Position numbers and translations under genes: made by a program
Part shown: piece after piece, positions 44,468 to 54,779 of the stretch
Layout: every line of letters starts with the position of its first letter
How positions within the stretch are numbered: the stretch's first letter is position 1
Source: Levilactobacillus brevis ATCC 14869 = DSM 20054
GTDB taxonomy: Bacteria > Bacillota > Bacilli > Lactobacillales > Lactobacillaceae
Reading direction: 5' to 3'
Length of the DNA: 64,000 bases
Assembly: GCF_001433855.1 (NCBI RefSeq)
Contig: NZ_AZCP01000001.1
Location: 157,722 to 221,721 of the forward strand
Notes under the pieces: generated by a model
Told to the model about the DNA's origin: nothing
Database searches by the model: none
Seen by the model: the letters and a program-made list of their open reading frames with translations, nothing else

Positions 44468-44534
44468 ATAATAATGCACACATTTTCCGTAAACGTTGCT
44501 AAATTAATCCTAAACTATCCTATAATGATGCACA
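44468..44534 (+). promoter_or_regulatory. Promoter and direct-repeat operator candidate of the membrane-protein gene
   Basis: ATAATAATGCACA (44468-44480) and ATAATGATGCACA (44522-44534) agree at 12 of 13 positions and flank a promoter with TTGCTA (44496-44501) and a perfect TATAAT (44521-44526), spacer 19. The second repeat overlaps the -10 box. These are candidate sites for the divergent TetR-family protein. Confidence 0.5.
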
Positions 44535-44641
44535 AGCTGAATCCTCTCAACCATAAGTAATGGTAGTTGCAACAGGTTTAAAGGTATTTTTCAAAAGACT
44601 GAATTCGGCGGTATTTTGTGAGATTCATTGGAGGAAGTATT

Positions 44642-45421
44642 ATGTTAACACATTTATCTAGCAGTTATCCGGGTGACTACACTGCCGCTCAATTTATGCA
44701 CGCTTTTAGTTTTGCCAACCCGCATATCGGTTTTAATTTGACGATTGCAGGGTTAACGTTCTTGTTCGGCTATTTAGAATATATGTATAGTTTTGCACTC
44801 GTGATTAAAGAACACTCCGCACCATATCCATTATGGATGCACACATACTATTTCGCTCACGATTCTATGGGAGCGCTGGTCTTTGCTATTGCCGCGATGC
44901 AACATCAGAATTTTTGGTTATTCTGGGGCGCCTCTGGTGCATTAATAGTTTGGAATTTCTTTGAACTATTCAATTTGTATAAAGCCATTACAGTGGAACG
45001 GCAAGCGATTTGGGGACCGGTATCCGTGTGGCAAGCCCTTGGTCAGGTAATAATTCAGATCTTATTGATGGTGACGGTTGTTAACTTGTTCAGAATATTT
45101 ATGCATGACCCATTGATGTTTAAGTGGTTTATCTTCACTAATGTCGTCATGGCGGTGGCACCCGGTTACTACTGGAAACAGCGTGGTACTCGTGTGGGTG
45201 CCTCGCGGGGGTTAGCAATTGTTATTCTATTAGGGACAATTAATAGCTTCATTCCGAATAACATGTGGGCATTGGCAAGCCCAGTGTTTAGTTTCAAAAA
45301 TAATCCTTGGTTTTATTTAGTGGGTATTATGGCAATTGCTTTTGCTGTTCGGGGATTACTAATTTATAACCGATTAGCATCAAAGCCTAAACAACTTGGC
45401 AAGCACCACAGTGTTTGGTAA
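44642..45421 (+). CDS. Polytopic membrane protein of unknown function
   Basis: A 259-residue integral membrane protein with about seven hydrophobic helices. Conserved-looking polar residues sit inside the hydrophobic part: PLWMHTYYFAHDS (about 64-76) and WNFFELFNLYKAITVERQAIWG (about 104-125), including His, Asp and Glu that could form an active or ion-binding site. I do not recognise the family. It is preceded by GGAGGA eight bases before the ATG at 44642; an in-frame ATG at 44618 lacks a site. Divergent from a TetR regulator, so a drug- or lipid-responsive function is possible but unproven. Confidence 0.75.
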   Translation: MLTHLSSSYPGDYTAAQFMHAFSFANPHIGFNLTIAGLTFLFGYLEYMYSFALVIKEHSAPYPLWMHTYYFAHDSMGALVFAIAAMQHQNFWLFWGASGALIVWNFFELFNLYKAITVERQAIWGPVSVWQALGQVIIQILLMVTVVNLFRIFMHDPLMFKWFIFTNVVMAVAPGYYWKQRGTRVGASRGLAIVILLGTINSFIPNNMWALASPVFSFKNNPWFYLVGIMAIAFAVRGLLIYNRLASKPKQLGKHHSVW

Positions 45422-45470
45422 GCCAAAGGTTGTTAATGTAAAGCAGTACGCTATCATATGAAATTTAGAG

Positions 45471-45517
45471 CCAAAGTGAGCGGTGAGAATCTTCGGATTT
45501 TTACCGCTCATTTTTGG
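45471..45517. terminator. Terminator after the membrane-protein gene
   Basis: TGAGCGGT/ACCGCTCA stem with an inner AGAATC-TTCG-GATT(T) hairpin, flanked by CCAAA and TTTGG; a TTCG tetraloop and T run. Confidence 0.85.
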
Positions 45518-45717
45518 TTGTAGCGGCCGCAAACATTGGAGGGCGCACGATAGCTGGTTGGGTCATCTAGCCTGATCCTAGCACCTGTATCAGAAGTGTT
45601 AATATAAACAAATAGGGTTCCCAGGGATGTTTAAATCCTTGGAAACCCTATTTGTACAAAGACTAGCACGCGGCTAATCTTCTGATTTTTCATCATCTAA
45701 TCGTTTTGATTAATTGA
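45518..45717. other. Non-coding gap between the membrane-protein gene and rpsT
   Basis: The whole gap from 45422 is 296 bases. Apart from the two hairpins annotated separately I see no gene, promoter or repeat here. Confidence 0.5.
45608..45655 (-). terminator. Inverted repeat downstream of rpsT, probable terminator
   Basis: A 21-bp imperfect stem (45608-45628 with 45635-45655, one mismatch and one G-T pair). It lies 63 bases after the rpsT stop on that strand. Confidence 0.6.
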
Positions 45718-45972
45718 TTACTTAGCCAAACGTGCAGCCATCCGTGACTTGTCACGGGAAGCCTTGTTACGCTTGATTAAGCCCTTTGAAGCAGCCTTGT
45801 CAACTGCGGCACTAGCCTTACGGTATAATTCTTCCGCATTGTCGGCGCCAGCGGTCTTAGCTTGTTCGAAACGCTTAACGGCAGTCCGCATCGTACTCAA
45901 TTGAGCAGAGTTACGTTCGTTAGCCTTCACGTTCGTCTTCGCACGTTCGATTGCTGATTTGATAATTGGCAT
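45718..45972 (-). CDS. rpsT: 30S ribosomal protein S20
   Basis: An 84-residue basic, helical primary 16S rRNA-binding protein. [32 protein letters not shown] and [24 protein letters not shown] identify it. GGAGGTGA precedes the ATG on the minus strand, and a near-perfect promoter lies at 46033-46061. Confidence 0.97.
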   Translation of the reverse strand: MPIIKSAIERAKTNVKANERNSAQLSTMRTAVKRFEQAKTAGADNAEELYRKASAAVDKAASKGLIKRNKASRDKSRMAARLAK

Positions 45973-46032
45973 GAAAATTTCACCTCCGAATGAGATATCC
46001 TGGTACCGGAAATCTTAATTTCAACGTAAGTT

Positions 46033-46061
46033 ATTATACAGAAGCCGCCGACCGAATGCAA
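46033..46061 (-). promoter_or_regulatory. Sigma-A promoter of rpsT
   Basis: On the minus strand TTGCAT (46056-46061), 17-base spacer, TATAAT (46033-46038). Confidence 0.85.
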
Positions 46062-46120
46062 TAGCTGAGAACGATTAAATGTAAAGTAATTTTACTTGAT
46101 AGGTTGTAATGGGAAAAAGC

Positions 46121-46149
46121 TTGCTATTTAATGCGAATTCTCGTATGAT
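46121..46149 (+). promoter_or_regulatory. Sigma-A promoter of rpsO
   Basis: TTGCTA (46121-46126), 17-base spacer, TATGAT (46144-46149). Confidence 0.8.
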
Positions 46150-46158
46150 AAGTAACTG

Positions 46159-46249
46159 TGCTAAGCACAAACCTCTTACTTAGTTCGTCAGGCGGCCACC
46201 GCCGGCTTACTCAGTTCGGGGCACTTATTTGAAAGGTGGTACTTTTACC
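46159..46249 (+). promoter_or_regulatory. Structured rpsO leader, candidate S15 autoregulatory element
   Basis: The leader has a GTGC-TAA-GCAC hairpin (46159-46169) and a GGCGG-CCA-CCGCC hairpin (46191-46203). Two copies of CTTACTYAGTTCG (46175-46187 and 46206-46218) flank the second hairpin. S15 regulates its own mRNA through leader structures in several bacteria, so this is a plausible operator; I cannot match it to a specific described class. Confidence 0.5.
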
Positions 46250-46519
46250 ATGGCTATTAGTCAAGCAAAGAAGAACGAAATCATCAAGCAATACGCTCGT
46301 CACGAAGGTGACACGGGCTCAACTGAGGTCCAAGTGGCTGTTTTGACCGCTGATATCAACGAAATCAACGTTCATATGCAAGAACACCGTAAAGACTTCC
46401 ACTCACAACGTGGGTTGATGAAGAAGATCGGTCACCGTCGTAACTTATTAGCTTACTTACGGAAGACTGACGTTCAACGTTACCGTGAATTGATCAAGAG
46501 CTTAGGCTTGCGTCGTTAA
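46250..46519 (+). CDS. rpsO: 30S ribosomal protein S15
   Basis: An 89-residue primary 16S rRNA-binding protein. [32 protein letters not shown] and [29 protein letters not shown] are diagnostic. The ATG at 46250 follows GAAAGGTGG; the open frame extends seven codons upstream without family sequence. Single-gene unit with a strong promoter, structured leader and terminator. Confidence 0.97.
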   Translation: MAISQAKKNEIIKQYARHEGDTGSTEVQVAVLTADINEINVHMQEHRKDFHSQRGLMKKIGHRRNLLAYLRKTDVQRYRELIKSLGLRR

Positions 46520-46531
46520 TTCGTCGCGCCG

Positions 46532-46563
46532 AGTCCCTTTCCATTTTGGAGAGGGGCTTTTTT
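46532..46563 (+). terminator. Terminator after rpsO
   Basis: AGTCCCTTTCC pairs with GGAGAGGGGCT around a short loop, followed by a T run. Confidence 0.9.
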
Positions 46564-46720
46564 CTTTGCCCTCGCAACCAGATAGTTCTCTAAAATTGTA
46601 AAGTATGGTAGACTGAAAGAAGTTTAATCATGGACGAATGTGGGCAAGTCTGCCCAGCAGAAAACACTGGCAATCAGCTAGGATTGAATTGAAACGATAA
46701 AAGATACTTGAGGTGAACTT

Positions 46721-48553
46721 ATGAGTGCAAAGATTAAAATTATCCCGTTTGGCGGTGTTCGCGAAAATGGGAAAAACATGTATGCCGTCGATGTTAACGG
46801 CGGAATTTACATTCTTGATTGTGGGTTGAAGTACCCGGAAAATGAATTGTTGGGAATTGATGTTGTCATTCCAGACTGGACGTATTTACGGGAGAATAAG
46901 GACCGCATTGTGGCGGTTTTCCTAACGCATGGTCATGCGGATGCGATTGGGGCACTACCTTATTTTCTGAGTGAATTTAATGTGCCTGTCTTTGGATCAG
47001 AAATGACCATTGCCTTGGCTAAGATTAACGTTGCCGATGAACCGAAAATTAAAAAGTTTGATGATTTCCATGTCATTGATGAAAAAACAGAAATTGATTT
47101 TGGCGATGTAGTGGTCTCATTCTTCTCAACCACGCATTCAATTCCTGAATCTTTGGGAATTGATTTGAAGACAGATGAAGGACAAATCATCTATACGGGT
47201 GATTTCAAGTTCGATCAAACGGCCAAGCCGGGATACCAAACTGACTATGCACGCTTAGGCGCAATTGGTCAGGCAGGAGTCTTAGCGCTATTGAGCGATT
47301 CGGCTAACGCTGAGAATCCGGCGATGAATGCCTCTGAACAGAGCTTAGCAGAGTCGATTGAAGAAACATTTCACTACCGAGATGGCCGTGTGATTGTGGC
47401 TTGTGTGGCGTCAAACATTCTGCGAATCCAACAGGTCTTTGACGCGGCCGCTAAGACGGGGCGCAAGGTTTGTTTAACCGGTAAAGATTTAGAAAAAATT
47501 GTGAATACGGCTATGGAACTTGGCAAGTTAACGTTTGATGCCGACTTATTGGTGACTACGGATCAATTGGATGCTTTGGCACCCAACGAGATTGTTGTCC
47601 TACAAACCGGGAAGATGGGCGAGCCAATCAAAGCCATTCAACGGATGGCTAATAAGCAGGAAAAGGACCTTAACATTCAAGCGGGCGATTTGGTGTATAT
47701 CACGACAACGCCATCACACGCGATGGATACGACGGTTGCCCAGACGCGAGATATGGTCTATCGAGCGGGTGGCGAAGTAAAAGCCATTTCTGATGAATTG
47801 AATTCGTCAGGTCATGCTTATAAACGAGATTTACAGTTGATGTTAAACTTGATGAAGCCCAAGTTCTTAATTCCAATTCAAGGTGAATATCGGCTACTCA
47901 ATGCCCATGCTGAAGCGGCAATGGAGTTAGGCATTCCAGCCGATCACATCTTTATCTTATCTAAGGGTGATGTTTTAACTTATGCTCAGGGTGACATGGG
48001 CTTAGGCGAGGGTATTGATGTGAGTGATACCATGATTGACGGAATTGGCGTTGGTGACATTGGGAATATTGTATTACGTGATCGTAAGGTTTTAGCAGAC
48101 GATGGGATCTTTATTGCGGTGGTGACAATCGATCGTAAGAAGAAACAAATTGTGGCTGATCCTAAGATTACATCACGTGGGTTTGTCTATGTTAAGGCCA
48201 ATAAGGACTTGATGCAGGAAAGCTCACAAATTATTCGTAAGGCAGTTCAGAATAATTTGGATAACAAAGAGTTTGACTGGGGACACTTGAAGCAAGATGT
48301 TCGGGAACACCTTAGTCATTACCTGTTTGAACAAACTCACCGCCGGCCCGTTATTTTACCGGTCATTATGGAAGTCAACCAACATCACCGACGGACGACT
48401 AAGGAAAAACCAAGTGCTGGTGCAACAAATGAAAAACCGGTTACTAAGTCAGCGCCTAAAGCTAAAGCTGAACAAGCAGCTAAGCCGGCACATAAGCCAC
48501 GTCGTAACCGTAAGCGGCGGCCAACGAAAAGAACGACAACAGATAACGCATAA
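46721..48553 (+). CDS. rnjB: Ribonuclease J2
   Basis: A 610-residue paralogue of RNase J1 that, in B. subtilis, forms a complex with J1 and has much weaker exonuclease activity. The central zinc motif reads H70-G-H72-A-D74-A75 instead of HxHxDH, losing one metal-binding His, and LSDSANAENP replaces [10 protein letters not shown]; both are typical of J2. The beta-CASP and C-terminal parts are retained (SSGHAYKRDLQLML, IPIQGEYRLLNAH). A Lys/Arg/Pro-rich tail of about 55 residues (from about 556) extends beyond J1 and probably binds RNA or ribosomes. TGAGGTGAA precedes the ATG. Confidence 0.93.
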   Translation: MSAKIKIIPFGGVRENGKNMYAVDVNGGIYILDCGLKYPENELLGIDVVIPDWTYLRENKDRIVAVFLTHGHADAIGALPYFLSEFNVPVFGSEMTIALAKINVADEPKIKKFDDFHVIDEKTEIDFGDVVVSFFSTTHSIPESLGIDLKTDEGQIIYTGDFKFDQTAKPGYQTDYARLGAIGQAGVLALLSDSANAENPAMNASEQSLAESIEETFHYRDGRVIVACVASNILRIQQVFDAAAKTGRKVCLTGKDLEKIVNTAMELGKLTFDADLLVTTDQLDALAPNEIVVLQTGKMGEPIKAIQRMANKQEKDLNIQAGDLVYITTTPSHAMDTTVAQTRDMVYRAGGEVKAISDELNSSGHAYKRDLQLMLNLMKPKFLIPIQGEYRLLNAHAEAAMELGIPADHIFILSKGDVLTYAQGDMGLGEGIDVSDTMIDGIGVGDIGNIVLRDRKVLADDGIFIAVVTIDRKKKQIVADPKITSRGFVYVKANKDLMQESSQIIRKAVQNNLDNKEFDWGHLKQDVREHLSHYLFEQTHRRPVILPVIMEVNQHHRRTTKEKPSAGATNEKPVTKSAPKAKAEQAAKPAHKPRRNRKRRPTKRTTTDNA

Positions 48554-48557
48554 AATT

Positions 48558-48597
48558 AAAACGGGTCGCCAGTCCAGTTAGGCTAGCGACCCGTTTT
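48558..48597 (+). terminator. Terminator after rnjB
   Basis: AAAACGGGTCGC pairs with GCGACCCGTTTT with a further inner pairing. Confidence 0.9.
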
Positions 48598-48625
48598 GCC
48601 ATCACTTTAAGGAGGCCTATTGGCT

Positions 48626-49555
48626 ATGACAGAGTTTTCCAGTCCGGCTGCACGCGAGGAGGCATTAAATGCCGCTCGCCAGGCTTTTGACAAGCAACAG
48701 TGGTCATGGGCCAGCAGCTTGTTTGAACGGTTATATATGGACGAGCAGACCCCACAGCTTAATCATGAAGTGGTTGCCAGTCTGTATCACGATCAGCAGT
48801 ATTTAAAGGCAGAACAACTTGCCGCTGAACAGGATGGTAGTTATTTAGACAACGAGGCTGATTTTCAACTGCGGTTAGATGTGGCCCTAGAAAACCAGCA
48901 GTTTATTTTTGCCCGTGAATTTTGTATGTTACCAGCTGCCAAGCCTTGGCGTCAAAGTGGACTGGCTCAAATTACGCAGGCCGAGACACGGTCGCAATCA
49001 CGCTTAGGAGAAAAGCAGCGGATTGTGGCCAAGCAGTTCTATCATTTGGGAGATGTGAGCTTCCTGGAACAACGCCAACGTTTAGAACAGGCACGTCAAT
49101 TACCATTAGATTTGTTTATGCAGGGAGTTCAGTACTTGCTAGTTGATCCATTCCTACATCCACTAATGCGAGCAACTTTACTGGAGGAGTTGTTGCGACT
49201 ACGAGTAACGGCTACCGTGAAGCTTCATTGGTTGGATGACCAAGTTCACACATTGAAGACCCAGGATTTAAGACCAGTTAATGCCAGTCATGCGGCTGCA
49301 GCCATTCAGACTTATCTCCAAGGACAATTGGGACAACAGGACCCGATCTTGGCTGCTAATTTGCAGCAAACAGTTACGTTACAGTTAATGATGCTCTATC
49401 CGTTCATCGATCGCGTAATCACCTACCCGCAAGCGTGGGTCCAATTGGCGGGAGACTTACCGGTACCTGGAACAGTTTCTGATGAGCAACTGGCACAGAT
49501 ACGTGACTGGCAAGCGCGTTTGAACAAGTATCTGAGTGCCCTTTTAAGTGAATAA
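48626..49555 (+). CDS. TPR-like helical repeat protein upstream of tuf
   Basis: A 309-residue soluble, helix-rich protein. The first 130 residues resemble TPR-type repeats (AARQAFDKQQWSWASSLFERLYMDEQTPQLNHEVVASLYHDQQYLKAEQLAAEQ). The rest is helical with many Gln and Leu and no motif I know. Homologues commonly sit beside tuf in lactobacilli. AAGGAGG lies ten bases before the ATG at 48626; a TTG at 48620 is also possible. It may be a scaffold; no function is known. Confidence 0.75.
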   Translation: MTEFSSPAAREEALNAARQAFDKQQWSWASSLFERLYMDEQTPQLNHEVVASLYHDQQYLKAEQLAAEQDGSYLDNEADFQLRLDVALENQQFIFAREFCMLPAAKPWRQSGLAQITQAETRSQSRLGEKQRIVAKQFYHLGDVSFLEQRQRLEQARQLPLDLFMQGVQYLLVDPFLHPLMRATLLEELLRLRVTATVKLHWLDDQVHTLKTQDLRPVNASHAAAAIQTYLQGQLGQQDPILAANLQQTVTLQLMMLYPFIDRVITYPQAWVQLAGDLPVPGTVSDEQLAQIRDWQARLNKYLSALLSE

Positions 49556-49598
49556 TCGGGTAAAATACCGAAAAACCTGAAAATGAGTGATTTTTTAG

Positions 49599-49627
49599 TT
49601 TACAAATAATTCTGCAGCATATATACT
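49599..49627 (+). promoter_or_regulatory. Sigma-A promoter of tuf
   Basis: TTTACA (49599-49604), 17-base spacer, TATACT (49622-49627), 136 bases before tuf. A second -10-like TATAAT lies at 49683-49688 with a weak -35, so tuf may have tandem promoters. Confidence 0.75.
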
Positions 49628-49763
49628 GGTCAAGGATTCTTTTTTGGGAGGGTTCCAGCTTTCCCTTTCCGAAAAGAAGTAGTATAATTTTACGCAAAGG
49701 GTGATTAATTTTCGTTTTCGAGAGTTAGTCATGCTTGCGATAAAATACAGGAGGGTTTCATTA

Positions 49764-50954
<1,191 letters not shown>

Positions 50955-50975
50955 TTTCGATTAGTTAGTACCGAG

Positions 50976-51011
50976 AGGGTTCGAAAAGTCTAACTTTTCG
51001 GCCCTTTTATT
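50976..51011 (+). terminator. Terminator after tuf
   Basis: A stem of AGGG-CGAAAAGT with ACTTTTCG-CCCT (one bulge), followed by TTTTATTTT. Confidence 0.85.
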
Positions 51012-51115
51012 TTACGTAAAATTAAGTGGCGAAAGGTTATTGATGATAGCGGTTTTCTGTGGAAATGAATTTTAGGATAAATCCGCGTCATTCATGGACT
51101 TTCAGCAAAAATCAT

Positions 51116-51144
51116 TTTACAATTGTCGATGGGTAAGGTACACT
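51116..51144 (+). promoter_or_regulatory. Sigma-A promoter of tig
   Basis: TTTACA (51116-51121), 17-base spacer, TACACT (51139-51144). Confidence 0.7.
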
Positions 51145-51207
51145 AAGAAAGTATGCAATTGATAGAATTGTAAATAGATTATTATCTTTCATTTCGGAGG
51201 GAAAATC

Positions 51208-52518
51208 ATGGCTGCAAAGTGGGAAAAAAAGGACAATAACCAAGGCGAATTAACCTTTGAAATTGCCCCAGATAAAATTAAGGAAGGCTTAGACAAAGCT
51301 TTCCAACGGACAAAGAAGAACTTAGCGGTACCTGGCTTCCGTAAGGGCCGTGTTCCTCGTCAAATCTTTAACCAAATGTACGGTGAAGAAGCACTCTACC
51401 AAGATGCTTTAAACATCGTGTTACCAGAAGCTTATGATGCTGCGATTAAAGAAGCTGGCATCGAACCCGTTGATCAGCCACAAGTTGATGTTGAATCAAT
51501 GGACAAGGATCAACCATGGGTATTGAAGGCCGTTGTAACGGTTAAGCCAGACGTTAAGTTGGGCGAATACAAGGGCTTGAGTGTTACTAAGCAAAACACG
51601 CGGGTTTACCAAAAAGACATCGATGCTGAAATCGAAAAGCAACGTCAACAACAGGCAGAATTAGTGCTTAAAGAAGACGAAGCTGCTGCTAAGGGCGATA
51701 CAGTTGTGATCGACTTTGACGGTTACGTTGATGGCAAGCAATTTGATGGCGGTAAGGCTGATAACTACTCATTGGAATTGGGCTCTAACTCCTTCATCCC
51801 TGGCTTTGAAGATCAATTAGTTGGTCACAAGGCGGGCGAAGATGTTGACGTTAAGGTTACATTCCCAGCTGATTACCAAGCTGAAGATTTGCGTGATAAA
51901 GAAGCAACCTTCAAGGTAACGATCCACGAAGTTAAGGAAAAGCAATTGCCTGAATTGGATGATGAATTCGCTAAGGATGTTGACGAAGATGTTGACAGCT
52001 TAGAAGAATTAGAAGCCAAGACCAAAGATCGTTTGAAGGAACAAAAAGTCACGGCTGCCCATGATGCAATCGAAGACGAAGCCATCAGCGAAGCTGTTGA
52101 CAATGCTGAAATTGCTGCAGTACCTGAAGCTATGCTCAAGGATGACATCGATCGGCAAATGGACCAATACCTGGCCAACATGCAACAACAAGGTATCGAA
52201 CCTAAGATGTACTTCCAATTAACTGGAACGACCGAAGACGATTTGCGTAAGCAATTCACTGATGGTGCTGAAAAGCGGGTTAAGACCAACTTGGTACTAG
52301 AAGCCGTTGTCGAAGCTGAAAAGATCGAACCTAGCGAAGACGAAGTTGCTGCTGAAGTTAAGGACTTAGCTAGCCAATATGGTATGGAAGAAAGTGCTGT
52401 ACGCAGTGCCTTGTCCGATGACATGTTGAAGCACGATATTGCTATTAAGAGCGCGGTTGACTTGATTGCTGACTCTGCTAAGCAAGACAAGAAGAAAGAT
52501 GCCGAAGACGACGAATAA
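51208..52518 (+). CDS. tig: Trigger factor
   Basis: A 436-residue ribosome-bound chaperone and prolyl isomerase. The ribosome-docking signature GFRKGRVPR is at about residues 44-52, the FKBP-type domain follows (about 160-245, [31 protein letters not shown]) and the C-terminal helical arms end in an acidic/Lys tail. TCGGAGGG precedes the ATG. It is followed by its own terminator and then clpX. Confidence 0.97.
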   Translation: MAAKWEKKDNNQGELTFEIAPDKIKEGLDKAFQRTKKNLAVPGFRKGRVPRQIFNQMYGEEALYQDALNIVLPEAYDAAIKEAGIEPVDQPQVDVESMDKDQPWVLKAVVTVKPDVKLGEYKGLSVTKQNTRVYQKDIDAEIEKQRQQQAELVLKEDEAAAKGDTVVIDFDGYVDGKQFDGGKADNYSLELGSNSFIPGFEDQLVGHKAGEDVDVKVTFPADYQAEDLRDKEATFKVTIHEVKEKQLPELDDEFAKDVDEDVDSLEELEAKTKDRLKEQKVTAAHDAIEDEAISEAVDNAEIAAVPEAMLKDDIDRQMDQYLANMQQQGIEPKMYFQLTGTTEDDLRKQFTDGAEKRVKTNLVLEAVVEAEKIEPSEDEVAAEVKDLASQYGMEESAVRSALSDDMLKHDIAIKSAVDLIADSAKQDKKKDAEDDE

Positions 52519-52536
52519 TCGCTGTTGTTAGACATG

Positions 52537-52569
52537 ACCGGGACGACAGGCACTGTTGTTCCGGTTTTT
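52537..52569 (+). terminator. Terminator after tig
   Basis: ACCGGGACGACAG pairs with CTGTTGTTCCGGT; a T run follows. Confidence 0.9.
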
Positions 52570-52642
52570 CTGTTATTTTGCGGGTTCTTGCGACCTTAAA
52601 TGGAATTGGCGAGGCGAATTAATTTTCTCCGGTCAATAACTG

Positions 52643-52651
52643 TGGTATAGT
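52643..52651 (+). promoter_or_regulatory. Extended -10 promoter of clpX
   Basis: TGG-TATAGT about 95 bases before clpX. No tandem GGTCAAA CtsR box is present. Confidence 0.5.
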
Positions 52652-52746
52652 ACACGATTGATAGGGGATCGGGTTTATTTGTCCGGTTTACTGACCTAAG
52701 CAATTTGTAATTATAGCAAGCGCTTGAAGAGAAAGGGTGAAGTTTA

Positions 52747-54003
52747 TTGTTTGAAAACACCGAAACAGAAGGACCAGTGACCTGCTCGTTTTGTGGCAAG
52801 ACACAGGATCAGGTGCAAAAGATCGTTGCTGGGCCAGGTGTTTACATCTGTAATGAATGTATTGACCTTTGCAAAGAGATTATTGATGAAGAATTCAATC
52901 AAACTGCTGCACAAGAAACGTTGGAAGTTCCAACGCCAGCCGATATTGTCAAGACGTTAAACCAATACGTGATTGGTCAAACAGAGGCTAAGCGGACCTT
53001 GTCAGTAGCCGTCTATAATCACTACAAACGGGTTAACGAAATGGCTCAGGAAACTGATGACGATGGTCCAGAATTGCAAAAGAGTAATATTGCCGTGATT
53101 GGACCCACTGGTTCAGGGAAGACGTATTTGGCGCAAAGTTTGGCCAAGATTCTTAACGTTCCTTTTGCTATCGCTGATGCGACGACCTTAACGGAAGCCG
53201 GTTACGTTGGTGAAGACGTTGAAAATATTTTGCTGAAGTTGTTGCAAAATGCCGATTACGATGTTGATCGGGCCGAAAAGGGCATCATCTACATCGATGA
53301 AATTGATAAGATTGCCAAGAAGGCTGAAAATGTCTCCATTACGCGAGATGTTTCTGGTGAAGGGGTCCAACAGGCCTTATTGAAGATCTTAGAAGGGACA
53401 ATTGCTAATGTGCCACCACAGGGTGGACGAAAGCATCCTCAACAAGAATTCATCCAAATTGACACGACCAACATCCTCTTTATCGTGGGTGGTGCGTTTG
53501 ATGGGATCGAAGGCATTGTTAAGCGTCGTTTAGGGGATCAGACCATTGGCTTTGGTGCTGATAGTCAGGAACAGCATGTCCTGTCTTCCGGTGATAGTCT
53601 GATGCAACATGTTATTCCTGAAGACCTATTAGAATTTGGGTTAATTCCTGAATTCATTGGCCGGTTGCCGATTTTGACGGCACTTGAAAAATTGGACGAA
53701 AATGATTTGGTCCGGATTTTGACGGAGCCTAAGAATGCACTGGTTAAGCAGTATGAAAAGCTTTTGGCCTTGGATAATGTCGACTTACAATTCCAACCAG
53801 CGGCTCTGCGTGAGATGGCAAAGCTAGCAATTGCTCGTAATACTGGGGCCCGGGGATTGCGGTCTATCATTGAAGATGTGATGCGTGACATCATGTTTGA
53901 CTTGCCAAGCCGTACTGATGTGGCTAAAGTCGTGATTACGCCAGAAACAGTGACGGAACACGCTGAACCAGAATTAGTTTTAAAGGATCAAAAGGCATCA
54001 TAG
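52747..54003 (+). CDS. clpX: ATP-dependent Clp protease, ATPase subunit ClpX
   Basis: A 418-residue AAA+ unfoldase that feeds tagged proteins into ClpP. The N-terminal zinc-binding domain has the four Cys of CSFCGKTQ...[10 protein letters not shown]. Walker A is [12 protein letters not shown] and Walker [12 protein letters not shown]; the pore loop AGYVGEDVE and the sensor-2 region [22 protein letters not shown] are complete. The ClpP-contact loop (IGFG) is present. It starts with TTG (52747) after AAAGGGTGA, and is followed by a terminator and engB. Confidence 0.97.
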   Translation: MFENTETEGPVTCSFCGKTQDQVQKIVAGPGVYICNECIDLCKEIIDEEFNQTAAQETLEVPTPADIVKTLNQYVIGQTEAKRTLSVAVYNHYKRVNEMAQETDDDGPELQKSNIAVIGPTGSGKTYLAQSLAKILNVPFAIADATTLTEAGYVGEDVENILLKLLQNADYDVDRAEKGIIYIDEIDKIAKKAENVSITRDVSGEGVQQALLKILEGTIANVPPQGGRKHPQQEFIQIDTTNILFIVGGAFDGIEGIVKRRLGDQTIGFGADSQEQHVLSSGDSLMQHVIPEDLLEFGLIPEFIGRLPILTALEKLDENDLVRILTEPKNALVKQYEKLLALDNVDLQFQPAALREMAKLAIARNTGARGLRSIIEDVMRDIMFDLPSRTDVAKVVITPETVTEHAEPELVLKDQKAS

Positions 54004-54021
54004 AAATGCATTTACACGGAG

Positions 54022-54052
54022 AGTGACTAGCTGATAGGTTAGTCACTTTTTT
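54022..54052 (+). terminator. Terminator after clpX
   Basis: AGTGACTA pairs with TAGTCACT, followed by six T. Confidence 0.9.
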
Positions 54053-54139
54053 GATGCACGCAAAGTAGGGCCAGACGGGCTTTATTCGATGATCCCACAT
54101 AAAAAGCCAAGAGATTCATGCCAGTCAGCTCACGTTCTG

Positions 54140-54148
54140 TGTTAAAAT
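54140..54148 (+). promoter_or_regulatory. Extended -10 promoter of engB
   Basis: TGT-TAAAAT, 35 bases before the engB start. Confidence 0.45.
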
Positions 54149-54183
54149 GATGAAAGAGATTTTGGAGAGGATGGCATGAACTA

Positions 54184-54777
54184 ATGGAAGTCAATCATGT
54201 AGAATTAGTGATGAGCGCGGTTGATCCCGCTCAATACCCAACAACGGGGTATCCAGAAATTGCGTTGGTGGGGCGTTCGAATGTGGGAAAGTCCTCATTA
54301 ACTAATGTGTTAATTAACCGTAATTCGTATGCCCGGACGTCCAGTCAACCAGGGAAAACCCAGACGCTGAACTTTTATAACGTTGAGGACCAGCTTTACT
54401 TTGTGGATGTTCCCGGTTATGGTTATGCAAAGGTCTCCAAAACAGAACGAGAAAAGTGGGGGCAAATGATCGAAACCTACCTGACTCAACGCGATCAATT
54501 ACGCGGTGTGATTTCGTTAGTTGACGCCCGGCATGCGCCAACGGAGGATGACATTCAGATGTATCGCTGGTTGGCTTATTATGAGTTACCAACGCTGATT
54601 GTGGCGACGAAGAGTGACAAGATTGCTCGCGGAAAGTGGAATCAGGCAGTTAGCCAAATTAAGAAGTCACTGGAGTTGCCTAATACAGATAATATTGTAA
54701 TGTTTTCGGCGCCAAAGAAAATGGGTAAGGATGCCGTGTGGAACTGGATCGAAGCCCAAGCATTTGGAGGCGAATAA
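54184..54777 (+). CDS. engB: Ribosome biogenesis GTPase EngB (YsxC)
   Basis: A 197-residue GTPase required for 50S assembly. G1 is [12 protein letters not shown], the switch region is [13 protein letters not shown]3 is DVPGYGYAK and G4 is TKSD. GGAGAGGAT lies upstream of the ATG at 54184. The gene ends two bases before the MazG-like gene, and the latter's GGAGG lies inside it. Confidence 0.95.
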   Translation: MEVNHVELVMSAVDPAQYPTTGYPEIALVGRSNVGKSSLTNVLINRNSYARTSSQPGKTQTLNFYNVEDQLYFVDVPGYGYAKVSKTEREKWGQMIETYLTQRDQLRGVISLVDARHAPTEDDIQMYRWLAYYELPTLIVATKSDKIARGKWNQAVSQIKKSLELPNTDNIVMFSAPKKMGKDAVWNWIEAQAFGGE

Positions 54778-54779
54778 AC

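Noticed and set aside
46564-46720. T-box or riboswitch before rnjB
   Set aside because: There are two small hairpins (around 46642-46672) but no T-box AGGGTGGNACCGCG sequence or other known core.
51873-52553. 226-codon minus-strand frame across trigger factor
   Set aside because: It is a Ser-rich antisense shadow of a highly biased gene and runs into the tig terminator.
52600-52746. CtsR operator before clpX
   Set aside because: Only a single imperfect GGTCAAT is present; the tandem GGTCAAA heptads are absent. A CAAGCGCTTG palindrome near 52717 was seen but has no known binder.
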